Source: DASTSN01 sp035760665 (GTDB lineage Bacteria > Bacteroidota > Bacteroidia > Chitinophagales > Chitinophagaceae). From it: DNA of 64,000 nt. Both the position numbers and the translations under genes were made by a program. Each line of letters starts with the position of its first letter. Positions within the stretch are counted from its first letter, which is position 1. Location of the stretch: contig DASTSN010000016.1 of NCBI GenBank assembly GCA_035760665.1, positions 3,299 through 67,298 on the forward strand, given 5' to 3'. Below, in pieces: positions 1-7,956 of this stretch. The notes under the pieces were generated by a model, which was not told the origin of the DNA, did not search any database, and saw nothing but the letters and a program-made list of their open reading frames with translations.

Positions 1-1
1 A

Positions 2-625
2 AAGGAACTGGAACAAAAAGGTGATCAAAACATAGATATTGAAAAAGAATTTGGTGAAGACCTGATCGACTGCCTGGAACGCCTTGCCTACCAGAAAACA
101 GCTACTTTAATTGTAATGGGTATTACCGGGAAATCACCGATCGAGCAATTGCTCATTGGCAGCAACACCCTGAAAATGGCAGAAAAAAATATCTGCCCGG
201 TTATGATCATTCCCCCCGAGGCAACGTATACCGAAATCAACAATGTGGCCCTGACCAGTGATTTTAAAAACGTGGGCGCCTCCACGCCGGTGCGGTTTAT
301 TAAAACCGTACTAGAATATTTTAAGGCCCAGCTGCACATTGTAAATGTCAGCAGCGAGCACTATGTGGCGCTGACAGAAGAAATGCAACAGGAACGGGCA
401 ACGATGCAGGATATGTTCTCTAATTTTGATCCTGAATTTTATTTCATCGGTATGAATGATTTTCATGAAGCCATTGAACAGTTTGTTGCCGATAAAAATA
501 TTGACCTGCTGATCATTGTTCCCCGTTACCGTTCCGGTCTTGGCGGATTTTTTAAATCTTCGCATACAAAACGACTGGCTTTTCACAGTTCGGTGCCGGT
601 GCTGGCCGCCCATGAACTGATGTAA
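2..625 (+). CDS. Universal stress protein, UspA family (5' partial)
   Basis: The frame is open to the left edge, so the N-terminus is missing and 207 residues are visible. Two Usp-type segments can be seen. The first ends in the classic motif LIVMGITGKSPIEQLLIGSN, which corresponds to the G-x2-G-x9-G(S/T) nucleotide-binding signature, followed by CPVMIIPPEA. The second runs from about TYTEINNVALTSDF to SSVPVLAAHEL and has a degenerate signature (YRSGLGGFFKSSHTKRLAFHSSVPV). This is the tandem-domain architecture common in Bacteroidota, expected to be about 280 residues in full. Usp proteins are cytoplasmic and act in stress survival, often by binding ATP; the exact role here cannot be told. 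The methionine at 116 is internal and is not the start. Confidence 0.88.
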   Translation, partial: KELEQKGDQNIDIEKEFGEDLIDCLERLAYQKTATLIVMGITGKSPIEQLLIGSNTLKMAEKNICPVMIIPPEATYTEINNVALTSDFKNVGASTPVRFIKTVLEYFKAQLHIVNVSSEHYVALTEEMQQERATMQDMFSNFDPEFYFIGMNDFHEAIEQFVADKNIDLLIIVPRYRSGLGGFFKSSHTKRLAFHSSVPVLAAHELM

Positions 626-655
626 GCTGCTGCGGCCCTGTTGCAGACCTGCGAG

Positions 656-686
656 TTGCCGCTCTCGCTGTAATGCTGTACTTTTA
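656..686 (+). promoter_or_regulatory. Candidate promoter of the arginine deiminase gene
   Basis: A TTG at 656-658 is followed after 20 bases by TACTTTTA at 679-686, close to the Bacteroidota -7 element TAnnTTTG (last base differs). It would give a leader of about 145 bases before the ATG at 839. The match is imperfect and untested. Confidence 0.3.
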
Positions 687-838
687 CGGCATCAAATTTT
701 CGTATGATTTCTTTTGGTAAGGGATATCAATATACCTGTACATTCGCAGAAATGCTGCCGGCAAACTATTATATACCGGATTAGGTCTCACGCAACCGCT
801 GCCAGCTTATCTCTTCCATTATTTTCAAAAAAACATTT

Positions 839-2287
839 ATGGCAAACTCAAGTAAAATATCTGTTACATCAGAAATTGGCACCTTGCGCCGCCTGCTGGT
901 GCACAGCCCGGACAGCGGTCTTGGAAAAGTGGTGCCTTCCAAAGCGCAGGACTGGTTATTTGAAGATATTGTACATCTAGACACCATTCGAAAAAAGGAA
1001 TACGATTATTACACCAAGATTCTGCTGTATTTTCTTGACCCGGACAAGATCAAGGGTCAATTGCACAAAGCCGATGATGAATCAAATCGCCGTGACTTTT
1101 ATAAACCGGAAAAAGAATCATTTTTCCGGTCCGATAAAGTGGTGGAACTTCAATGGCTGCTTTCCGAAATACTTACTGACCGGGAAGTGAAGCTGAAACT
1201 GGTTGCATCGGTCTGCGCCATTGAAAACTGCTCTTACGATACAGAAGCTGAATTAGTGGAATTACCGCCCCTGCAACTGGCAAAAGTGTTTATCAGCGGC
1301 TCCATCGAAGATGACAGGATGCTCTTCCCGCCCATTCCCAATTTCATTTTTACCCGCGATATCGGCATTGTGATTAATGACCACATCCTGCTGAACAAAC
1401 CGGCCAAAAAAGCCCGTACCCGGGAAGCCTTGCTGGCGAAATACATTTTTTTCAATCATCCCCTATTTGAGAAATACCGGGCAAACATTATTGAAATTCC
1501 CGACACATTCCAGCACTTCCTGCTGCCAAAGGACGGTGATGAGAAAAAAATTACGCTGGAAGGCGGGGACGTTATGGTCATTTCAAAAGATCATGTATTA
1601 ATCGGGGTGAGTGAACGCACTACCATGGAAGCGGCGCACCGTGTTATCAATATTTTATTTGAAAAAAAACTGGTGAAGAAAATCACGGTGATTAAAATCC
1701 CCAAAAAACGGGACTATATGCATATCGATACCGTATTTACGCAGGTAAAACGGAATGTATGGGTGATGCTGGGCAGCTTTTCCAAAAAAGCCATCAAAAT
1801 GGAGGATGCGGATCCTGTGCAGCGGACGCTGGAAACCACGAAAAAAGATGAAAAAATTAAAATCATCCAGTTTGCCCGTAAAGACATTGAGAACCCTGTG
1901 TATTTTGAAAGCCTCGAAGAACTGCTCTACGACATCAGTAAAAACGACCTGCGCTGCGGGGAGAAAATAAGATTCATTTATTCGGGCAATAACGAATTCC
2001 CTTATGATGCGAGGGAACAATGGACTGATTCCTGCAATTTGCTGGCTTTAAAGGAAGGCGTGGTACTGAGCTACGACCGGAATGACAAAACGGTGGAAGC
2101 CTTCCGGCAAAATGGTTTTTCGGTAGTGCATGTGCATGAACTGATACGCCAACTGGAGGCCGGCGACATAACACCGGATAACCTGACTGATACACTCATC
2201 CTGATGCCTTCTGCAGAACTTTCCCGGGCCCGCGGTGGTTTTCACTGCATGAGCATGCCCCTGCTGCGCGATGAGCCGGAAGAGTAA
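839..2287 (+). CDS. Arginine deiminase family protein
   Basis: The 482-residue protein carries the full arginine deiminase set: LRRLLVHSP near the N-terminus (residues 16-24), FTRD (171-174), EGGD (241-244), SERT (259-261), MHIDTVF (294-300; catalytic His-Asp) and a C-terminal ARGGFHCMSMPL with the nucleophilic Cys at about 470. The reaction would be L-arginine to L-citrulline plus ammonia in the cytoplasm. It is longer than typical ArcA (about 410 residues), mostly through extra sequence between residues 50 and 120 and after 310. No ornithine carbamoyltransferase or carbamate kinase is nearby; instead a second member of the same superfamily follows 32 bases downstream. arcA-like in chemistry, but not in an arcABC operon. 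A related agmatine or peptidyl substrate is less likely because all free-arginine motifs are kept. Confidence 0.85.
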   Translation: MANSSKISVTSEIGTLRRLLVHSPDSGLGKVVPSKAQDWLFEDIVHLDTIRKKEYDYYTKILLYFLDPDKIKGQLHKADDESNRRDFYKPEKESFFRSDKVVELQWLLSEILTDREVKLKLVASVCAIENCSYDTEAELVELPPLQLAKVFISGSIEDDRMLFPPIPNFIFTRDIGIVINDHILLNKPAKKARTREALLAKYIFFNHPLFEKYRANIIEIPDTFQHFLLPKDGDEKKITLEGGDVMVISKDHVLIGVSERTTMEAAHRVINILFEKKLVKKITVIKIPKKRDYMHIDTVFTQVKRNVWVMLGSFSKKAIKMEDADPVQRTLETTKKDEKIKIIQFARKDIENPVYFESLEELLYDISKNDLRCGEKIRFIYSGNNEFPYDAREQWTDSCNLLALKEGVVLSYDRNDKTVEAFRQNGFSVVHVHELIRQLEAGDITPDNLTDTLILMPSAELSRARGGFHCMSMPLLRDEPEE

Positions 2288-2307
2288 ATGAACTGTTGAA
2301 TCATTGT

Positions 2308-2315
2308 TACTTTTG
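2308..2315 (+). promoter_or_regulatory. Exact TAnnTTTG -7 element just before ctlX
   Basis: TACTTTTG matches the Bacteroidota -7 consensus TAnnTTTG exactly and ends 5 bases before the ATG at 2320. If used, transcription would begin at or next to the start codon, giving a leaderless ctlX message. No good -33 TTG lies at the usual spacing, so the site may be chance. Confidence 0.3.
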
Positions 2316-2319
2316 CACT

Positions 2320-3240
2320 ATGCAAACCACTTCGCATATCCTGATGATCAGGCCTGTCAATTTTGGCTACAATCCGCAAACAGCGGTCAACAATGCTTTC
2401 CAGGTTGCTGATAGCGATCCGTATGTACAACAAAAAGCGCTGGAAGAATTTGATCGCTTTGTAAAGGTATTGCAGCAGCATAAGGTGGATGTAACCGTTG
2501 TGCAGGATACACCCGACCCGCAAACGCCTGATTCGATTTTTCCCAATAACTGGATTTCCTTTCATGAAGATGGCGGCATTGTCCTCTACCCTATGTATGC
2601 TGAGAACCGCCGCCTGGAACGAAAGCAACATGTGTTGGATACACTTGACAAAAAATTTATTATCAGGCAGCAAGCCGACCTGAGCTTTTATGAAGCATCT
2701 AACCGCTTTTTAGAAGGCACCGGCAGCATGGTACTTGACCGCGAGAACAAAATCGCTTATGCCTGCCTGTCACCCCGGACCGATAAAACGGTGCTGGATG
2801 ACTTTTGTAACCGGCTCGGATATCAACCCGTTGTATTTTCAGCTGTTGATACAAACGGAACGGCCATTTACCACACCAATGTAATGATGTGCGTGGCAGA
2901 CCGTTATGTAGTCATTTGTCTCGATGCCATCCCCAATGAAGCAGAGCGAAAGCAAGTGACAGCAGCTATCCGGAACAGCGGAAAAGCCATCATTCCTATC
3001 CGTACCGATCAAATGCAGCATTTTGCTGGAAATATGCTGCAGGTGGAAAATGAGGAAGCTGAAAAATTACTGGTGATGTCTTCGCAAGCATATGAATCAC
3101 TGGACCAGGATCAAATAAACCAATTGCTGCAATTCAACGACATTGTACATTCGCCATTGACTGTTATTGAAAAAAACGGTGGAGGCAGTGCCCGTTGCAT
3201 GATGGCCGAAGTGCACCTGCCCATTAAACCAATTGAATGA
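2320..3240 (+). CDS. ctlX: Citrulline hydrolase CtlX (amidinotransferase/DDAH-like)
   Basis: The 306-residue protein belongs to the amidinotransferase superfamily and matches the citrulline-utilisation hydrolase type: N-terminal SHILMIRPVNFGYN, the signature FPNNWISFH (residues 74-82), LEGTGSMVLDR, a HTNVMMCV segment with the catalytic His, and C-terminal GGGSARCMMAEV with the catalytic Cys at about 293. Characterised relatives (Francisella citrulline ureidase) split citrulline to ornithine, CO2 and ammonia. I start at ATG 2320 rather than the in-frame TTG at 2296, because homology begins at MQTTSHILMIRP. It follows the arginine deiminase by 32 bases and its stop overlaps the next start (ATGA). 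The gene pair suggests arginine to citrulline to ornithine without carbamoyl phosphate (inference). Confidence 0.85.
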   Translation: MQTTSHILMIRPVNFGYNPQTAVNNAFQVADSDPYVQQKALEEFDRFVKVLQQHKVDVTVVQDTPDPQTPDSIFPNNWISFHEDGGIVLYPMYAENRRLERKQHVLDTLDKKFIIRQQADLSFYEASNRFLEGTGSMVLDRENKIAYACLSPRTDKTVLDDFCNRLGYQPVVFSAVDTNGTAIYHTNVMMCVADRYVVICLDAIPNEAERKQVTAAIRNSGKAIIPIRTDQMQHFAGNMLQVENEEAEKLLVMSSQAYESLDQDQINQLLQFNDIVHSPLTVIEKNGGGSARCMMAEVHLPIKPIE

Positions 3241-3866
3241 TTTTTTTGAAAAAAGTACTGATGCGTTACAAACAACTGACCCTATTATCTGCGCTGCTTT
3301 TTGCGACATTGCTTGGCATGGCACAATCCGCCACCTATGCTGACTCGCTCCAAGCTTATCGCCATGACTATATGATGCATCATGATGTTATTCATGGAAA
3401 GGATACTGTTTATTTCCGGTTTTTCCCGGCGGATGAATCCTATAAGGTCACGGCAACATTTGAAAAAATTGCTAAAGCCAACTGGTTTAAGATGGAAACA
3501 TCTGGTCCGATAAAAAAAATTTTCCGTGTTTTCGGTGTTGCCCATTTTGTGCTGCATGATACAGCGCTTCAGCTGAATATTTACCAGTCGCAGGATTTGC
3601 TGGGAAATGATCAGTACCACGATTACCTGTTTCTTCCGTTCACTGATTTAACAACGGGTGAAGAGAGTTACGCAACGGGACGCTATCTTGATTTTAGAAT
3701 ACAAGATATTCATGGTGATAAACTTACCATCGATTTTAATAAAGCATACAATCCAAACTGTGCGTATATCAGTAATAAATACAACTGTCCCGTGCCACCG
3801 AAAGAAAATGCTTTACCGGTAGCCATCCTGGCGGGAGAAAAAGCATTTGGAAAAAAGACCCATTAA
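3237..3866 (+). CDS. DUF1684 family secreted protein
   Basis: The 209-residue protein has an N-terminal signal peptide (hydrophobic stretch LTLLSALLFATLLGMAQS, cleavage probably after AQS). The remainder is DUF1684: DSLQAYRHDYMMHH, SYATGRYLDF, and the diagnostic DFNKAYNPNCAYI and NCPVPPKENALPVAILAGEK. The family is a compact beta-rich domain with unknown biochemistry. The first ATG (3237) overlaps the ctlX stop as ATGA, so translational coupling is likely; an alternative start is at 3261 (MRYKQ). The link to arginine or citrulline metabolism is positional only. Confidence 0.85.
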   Translation: MIFLKKVLMRYKQLTLLSALLFATLLGMAQSATYADSLQAYRHDYMMHHDVIHGKDTVYFRFFPADESYKVTATFEKIAKANWFKMETSGPIKKIFRVFGVAHFVLHDTALQLNIYQSQDLLGNDQYHDYLFLPFTDLTTGEESYATGRYLDFRIQDIHGDKLTIDFNKAYNPNCAYISNKYNCPVPPKENALPVAILAGEKAFGKKTH

Positions 3867-3957
3867 CCAGGCCTGCAGGTTTACTATGTACACAGTTGAT
3901 CAAAATCCTTTACCAGGAATGTGAGGAAAAAAACATTATCAAATAACGTGACTGGGT

Positions 3958-4122
3958 TTAGCCTGATTTCCCGCGGATCAGTGAAAGGATAAACAGCACG
4001 AGAAAAATGAAGAACAGGCTCTTGGCAATCTTTGCGGCACCAATGGCAATCCCTGTAAACCCTAAAATTCCGGCCACAATCGCTATCAATAATAAAATGA
4101 TGGCCCACTTTAACATCAGCAT
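3958..4122 (-). CDS. UPF0391 (DUF1328) small membrane protein
   Basis: A 54-residue protein with two hydrophobic segments, LKWAIILLLIAIVAGILGFT and a C-terminal stretch around LFFIFLVLFILSLI, matching the UPF0391/DUF1328 family (usual length 50-60). I start at ATG 4122 or 4116 (MLMLKWA or MLKWA); the open frame extends to 4212 but the extra residues are not family-like and overlap the upstream gene. Inner-membrane protein of unknown function, often stress-induced in other bacteria. Confidence 0.8.
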   Translation of the reverse strand: MLMLKWAIILLLIAIVAGILGFTGIAIGAAKIAKSLFFIFLVLFILSLIRGKSG

Positions 4123-4175
4123 CCTGTTTAAAGGTAAAAACAATCGTTCTGGCAGTGCGTAGCAGGCTGCGCAGT

Positions 4176-4667
4176 CTATTGCAGCAGGGTCTGTGCCTCC
4201 TTTGCCACACAAGCAGCTGTTTGCAGAATGGTTTCCTGCTGCTCCGGTGTAGGCCTGATCACTGTGGTAATTTTATTATTACCGGTAAATTTAATCGAGT
4301 CCACTTTTAATGTTGACAGTCGCTGCAGCACGTACGGTGTTTGGTGCCCGTTGCGAACGGTGAAATGAAACAGCCCTTCGCAATTCATGGTTCCACTGTT
4401 TTTAAATGAGTTTTTTTGTCGTGTGCCCTGGTAAAAGATGATAATATCAGAGGTATTATCAAAACATTTATTAGCACCATTTAACGAAAAGAAAAAGTCT
4501 ATTTCCTTTTTGTCGGCATCAACAGATAAAGATGCGTTTTGCAGGGGGAAAAAGCCAGTAGACAATTTGGTCTCACGGGTAAATTCATCCGTTGTTTTTT
4601 TCAACTGGCAATCCTGCGATAGTGCAGCAACAGGTATAAGTAAAAAAAATAGAAGGAAGTGTTTCAT
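4176..4667 (-). CDS. Hypothetical secreted protein
   Basis: 163 residues with a clear signal peptide (MKHFLLFFLLIPVAALSQ) and a mature part with three cysteines (DCQLKK, ANKCF, MNCEG) plus one near the C-terminus. I do not recognise a family. A beta-rich pattern is suggested by alternating residues (LSVDADKKEIDFFFS, LFHFTVRNG). It lies upstream of the UPF0391 gene on the same strand and they may be co-transcribed. Codon use resembles the neighbours, so I consider it a real gene. Confidence 0.65.
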   Translation of the reverse strand: MKHFLLFFLLIPVAALSQDCQLKKTTDEFTRETKLSTGFFPLQNASLSVDADKKEIDFFFSLNGANKCFDNTSDIIIFYQGTRQKNSFKNSGTMNCEGLFHFTVRNGHQTPYVLQRLSTLKVDSIKFTGNNKITTVIRPTPEQQETILQTAACVAKEAQTLLQ

Positions 4668-4840
4668 TCAACTCTGTTTTGATCACAGCGAACTGATCGC
4701 AGGTGTTTTTATAAATGTATTTAAAAGTACAACTTCCTTTGGTTTCTGCCAGTCGCAGCTTGTTAAAAGTAACCCGGTAAACAGTGCAGCCGCAGTTGCG
4801 TTTCAAAAAAAGTATATTTATTGAACTAAACATCATTGTT

Positions 4841-5767
4841 ATGAATGACTTGCAGAAAGCTACAGGCCAGCAAGCCGGCCGCCGTGAATTTATAATTCAT
4901 TCACTCAAAGCTGCCGGTGCAGCCGCCCTGCTGTCGGTACCAGGGTTAAGCGAAGCCGGCAGCCTTATGAGCAACCAAAGGAGTTATACTGTTCAGGAGA
5001 TTATTGATATCATTTTAAAGGACATCCCCGGTGCCCCGTTTCCCCAAACAGTAGACACCCTGAAAAGTGGCAGCGCTGCTATGCAGGTCAGTGGCATTGT
5101 AACAACCATGTTTCCCACTATGGACGTGATAGAGCAGGCAGCCAAACTGCGAGCCAACTTTATTATTGCACACGAACCCACCTTTTATAATCATACAGAT
5201 GATATCAACTGGGTTCCCGATAATGAAATTGTACAAAAAAAACAGGCGCTGCTGCAGCAGCATGGTATAACGATCTGGCGTTTTCATGACTACTGGCACA
5301 GCCACAAGCCCGATGGAATTGGTTATGGTGTATTAAAAAAGACCGGCTGGCTGCCGTATTATACACCTGGCCAGCTAATCCTCAACATGCCGGCCACCTC
5401 GCTGAAAGATATTGCTCTGCATGTAAAAACCACGCTTGGTATTCAGCAGGTACGGGTAATCGGCAACTTAGCGCAACAATGCCGGCGGGTTGGCTTACTT
5501 CCTGGCGCTGCCGGCGGCCAGCAGCAAATCGGGCTGGTGGAAAAAGAAAAACCGGATGTTCTTATCGTAGGCGAAGTGCATGAATGGGAAACGGCCGAAT
5601 ACATACGCGATGGCCTGAAAGCAGGCGCAAAAACATCGCTTATTGTGCTGGGGCATTCTGTGAGTGAAGAACCCGGTATGGAATGGCTGGTGGAATGGCT
5701 GCAACCCAAGCTGCCCGGCATCAACATTTCGCATATAGCTTCGGGTAACCCGTTTCAATGGGTATAA
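4841..5767 (+). CDS. NIF3-like dinuclear metal protein with a Tat-type signal
   Basis: 308 residues. The N-terminus has RREF (residues 14-17) followed by a hydrophobic Ala-rich stretch (HSLKAAGAAALLSVPG), which looks like a twin-arginine signal peptide. The mature part is NIF3-like: SGIVTTMFPTMDVIEQA, IIAHEPTFYNH (metal-binding His111, His118), WRFHDYWH, and a C-terminal VGEVHEWE plus VLGHSVSEEPGME, the usual carboxylate/His metal ligands. NIF3 proteins usually sit in the cytoplasm and bind two metal ions; their reaction is unsettled. Export as a folded metalloprotein fits the Tat signal (inference). I start at ATG 4841; the frame opens at 4784 but the extra residues would bury the signal peptide. 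Confidence 0.85.
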   Translation: MNDLQKATGQQAGRREFIIHSLKAAGAAALLSVPGLSEAGSLMSNQRSYTVQEIIDIILKDIPGAPFPQTVDTLKSGSAAMQVSGIVTTMFPTMDVIEQAAKLRANFIIAHEPTFYNHTDDINWVPDNEIVQKKQALLQQHGITIWRFHDYWHSHKPDGIGYGVLKKTGWLPYYTPGQLILNMPATSLKDIALHVKTTLGIQQVRVIGNLAQQCRRVGLLPGAAGGQQQIGLVEKEKPDVLIVGEVHEWETAEYIRDGLKAGAKTSLIVLGHSVSEEPGMEWLVEWLQPKLPGINISHIASGNPFQWV

Positions 5768-6071
5768 ATCATGGAGTAGCTGGCTTACGGTTTTTCCGCC
5801 ATGCACACCTGCTTAACATTGAGTTAATAATTTGATAACATAAGACCCCGCCCATCCTGTATTTCTGTATCAATAAGATAATCAACCATTTATAACATAG
5901 CAGCCGCCTGCTATCCCCGATCGTTCTTGTGCAACTATTGGTGAGACAACAGGACCTTGACTTTTGAAATCAAAAATAGATTTAATTGCATAGGCGTTAC
6001 GGATTAGTTGGGATGCCGTTAAATTCTACCTACTGAAAATCCTCATCATTCCACCAGTAAAAATTTTCAGT
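5768..6071. other. 304-base intergenic region with PHO-box-like array
   Basis: Holds the 11-bp-periodic repeat at 5813-5840 (annotated separately). Possible -7 elements after it are TATTTCTG at 5860-5867 and GACTTTTG at 5959-5966, the latter with TTG at 5938-5940. Each differs from the consensus by one base. Nothing coding is seen. Confidence 0.5.
5813..5840 (+). promoter_or_regulatory. PHO-box-like direct repeat (three 11-bp units)
   Basis: Three units, TTAACA at 5813, TTAATA at 5824 and ATAACA at 5835, are spaced exactly 11 bp. This is the unit size and spacing of PhoB/PhoP operators (the Bacillus PhoP unit is TTAACA-like). A -7-like TATTTCTG begins 20 bp further on. It would control the 115-residue gene at 6072. 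Confidence 0.55.
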
Positions 6072-6419
6072 ATGAATCCAGCAGAAAAAATCAACCAGAT
6101 TAAACAGGAAATTCAGTCCTCAACGATTGAAACCTACAGCAAGCCCGGACAGTCATTACTGAACAAGATCGAGGAAATTAAAGCCTTAATGGTGGCTGTA
6201 TACGAAAACAATGAAGGTTTGAATAAATACATGATCCGCCTGCCGCTTTGGCTGATTGATATTAACCTGATCAACTTCAAAAGTTTCCCGGAAGTGAAAG
6301 ACCAGGAGATGAAAACCGGCATTCTTAATAATCTCAAACGAATCACCAACAACGCGATCGAACTGTTCGAAAAAGCCTGTACGGAACAAAAACCCCTGCA
6401 GCACGCTTATACCGCCTGA
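6072..6419 (+). CDS. Hypothetical protein, candidate phosphate-regulon member
   Basis: 115 residues, no signal peptide and no family that I recognise. Composition and pattern (EKINQIKQEIQSS, LLNKIEEIKALMVAV, NNLKRITNNAIELFEKA) indicate a mostly alpha-helical cytoplasmic protein with a central hydrophobic segment (RLPLWLIDINLINF). It stands alone between the NIF3 gene and the phosphate porin, all on the plus strand. A PHO-box-like array lies upstream, and another one separates it from the porin. A role in the phosphate-starvation response is therefore suggested by position and operator only. Confidence 0.65.
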   Translation: MNPAEKINQIKQEIQSSTIETYSKPGQSLLNKIEEIKALMVAVYENNEGLNKYMIRLPLWLIDINLINFKSFPEVKDQEMKTGILNNLKRITNNAIELFEKACTEQKPLQHAYTA

Positions 6420-6579
6420 AATTCTTTTTCTGTTTAATTACCTGTTATAAAATAGCCTTTCAGGAGCTTATTACATGCTTCTTATAAAATAATAACGACC
6501 TGTCAAAAGACTTGCATCAAGGATTCGCAGGAAATGATCCGCATTTTTATGCAGGTTTTTTTCGTAAACGATGATTTTG

Positions 6580-6618
6580 TTAACATTAAGGTAACATTGC
6601 GGTAACATTCCAGTAATT
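6580..6618 (+). promoter_or_regulatory. PHO-box-like direct repeat (four 11-bp units) before the porin-pst genes
   Basis: Units TTAACATT (6580), GTAACATT (6591), GTAACATT (6602) and the weaker GTAATT (6613) have exact 11-bp spacing. Three share TAACATT. This matches the architecture of PhoB/PhoP sites (tandem 11-bp half-sites). A -7-like TTCTTTTG at 6628-6635 follows 10 bp later, so the array covers the -33 region, as expected for a class II activator. Confidence 0.75.
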
Positions 6619-6627
6619 GCTTCTTTC

Positions 6628-6635
6628 TTCTTTTG
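6628..6635 (+). promoter_or_regulatory. Candidate -7 element of the porin-pst transcript
   Basis: TTCTTTTG differs from TAnnTTTG only at the second base. Placed 10 bp after the last PHO-box unit and about 55 bp before the porin ATG. No separate -33 TTG is seen, as is common for activated promoters. Confidence 0.45.
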
Positions 6636-6690
6636 TGCCCAATCACACGAGGCGCAAGCCTTGCTTTAAAAAACTGCAAACTCTACTTCT

Positions 6691-7908
6691 ATGCTACAAA
6701 ACAGGGGATTCCTGCGGGCCTCCTTTGCTATTGCCTTACTATTTCTTTTCAGTTCTTTGAAAGCGCAATTCCTTTTAAACTCAGATTCGGCTTTTAAAGC
6801 CGGTAGCCCGAATTCAGGGCGAATCTGGGGATATGCCTTCGGGGATTTTTATTACAAAGCTCACCGGGATTCGATGAACCGGGGTGGTGCGAACCAGTAT
6901 ACGGGTATTCCGGCCAACCGCACTGCTTTCCAGTTTCGCCGTATTTACCTGGGATACGATTACAACATTTCAAAAAAATTTGCTGCCGAACTGTTGCTGG
7001 CCGCTGAAGATAATGCTCCGGCAGGAAACCCGCCTTCTTCCGGCAGTATGAGCGGTGATCTGTTATCCAATAATAAACTGACATTTTATATCAAACTGGC
7101 AAATATCCGCTGGAAAAATATCTGGAAAGGTACAGACCTTGTTGTGGGGCAGGTGGCACCACCTACGTTCCCATTGCTGTCGGAAAGAATATGGAATTAC
7201 CGTTCCGTTGAACGCACAATAGCTGATATCAGGCGCCTACCTTCCTACGACCTGGGTGCAGAATTGCAGGGCAAGTTTGATGCCGCCGGCAATTATGGTT
7301 ACAACCTAATGGTTGGTAACAGCAGCCAAGCAAGACCTGAATCAGACAACTTCAAAACCTTTTACGGCGACGTATATGCGATGTTCCTGGATAAAAAAAT
7401 TATCGTTGACCTATATGCTGATTACCAGCGTATGAACTGGACGTCCAGTTTTCATCATGCCAGGAATATGGTAAAAGCCTTTGCCGCTTACAACACACCG
7501 GCGCTGACGGTTGGCGTGGAAGCATTTATCAACAATGGCAAACAGGATGTAATAGCTGAAACAGCTAACAGGCGTGACACGCTGAATGCAACAGCCGAAG
7601 GTATTTCTGTTTATGTTCACGGTAACATTATCCCTGATAAGCTTCGGTTTTTTACCCGCTTCGATGCTTACAATCCCGATACAAAATTTGACAATACAAC
7701 CTATTTTAAATACACCGGGTTAACTGCCACCTATGAACCTAATAACAAAGAACAATTTATAACGGCAGGACTTGATTTTACCCCGGCTAGGAATGTTCAT
7801 TTTATGCCCAATATCTGGTACAACAGGTATAGAGCCGAGCAATCCAGCCACGAAACTGATCATGACCTGGTATACAGAATGACATTCTTTTTTGTATTTG
7901 GTAAATAA
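6691..7908 (+). CDS. Phosphate-selective porin (OprO/OprP-like)
   Basis: 405 residues with a signal peptide (FAIALLFLFSSLKAQ) and a beta-barrel pattern with aromatic strand ends throughout, for example FQFRRIYLGYDYNISKKFAAE, KLTFYIKLANIRWKNI and TGLTATYEPNN. The C-terminus ends YRMTFFFVFGK, close to the usual terminal aromatic barrel signal. The overall layout matches the porin O/P family: the inner strand FRRIYLGYD, then the AEDN and SYDLGAELQGKF segments. It would pass phosphate through the outer membrane. It sits directly upstream of pstS and downstream of the PHO-box array, which supports the phosphate call more than sequence alone. Confidence 0.82.
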   Translation: MLQNRGFLRASFAIALLFLFSSLKAQFLLNSDSAFKAGSPNSGRIWGYAFGDFYYKAHRDSMNRGGANQYTGIPANRTAFQFRRIYLGYDYNISKKFAAELLLAAEDNAPAGNPPSSGSMSGDLLSNNKLTFYIKLANIRWKNIWKGTDLVVGQVAPPTFPLLSERIWNYRSVERTIADIRRLPSYDLGAELQGKFDAAGNYGYNLMVGNSSQARPESDNFKTFYGDVYAMFLDKKIIVDLYADYQRMNWTSSFHHARNMVKAFAAYNTPALTVGVEAFINNGKQDVIAETANRRDTLNATAEGISVYVHGNIIPDKLRFFTRFDAYNPDTKFDNTTYFKYTGLTATYEPNNKEQFITAGLDFTPARNVHFMPNIWYNRYRAEQSSHETDHDLVYRMTFFFVFGK

Positions 7909-7956
7909 AAAAGTTTTAAAGACATACTTACATTTTTAAACAACAAGCAGAATAAT

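Noticed and set aside
116..625. Universal stress protein as a complete gene starting at 116
   Set aside because: The frame is open and Usp-like to the left edge, so the Met at 116 is internal and the gene is partial.
2296..2319. TTG start for ctlX
   Set aside because: The added residues (MNHCYFCT) lie before the conserved start and overlap the -7 element; ATG 2320 fits the family.
4438..4824. 128-residue plus-strand ORF
   Set aside because: Antisense to the secreted protein at 4176-4667 with no domain pattern.
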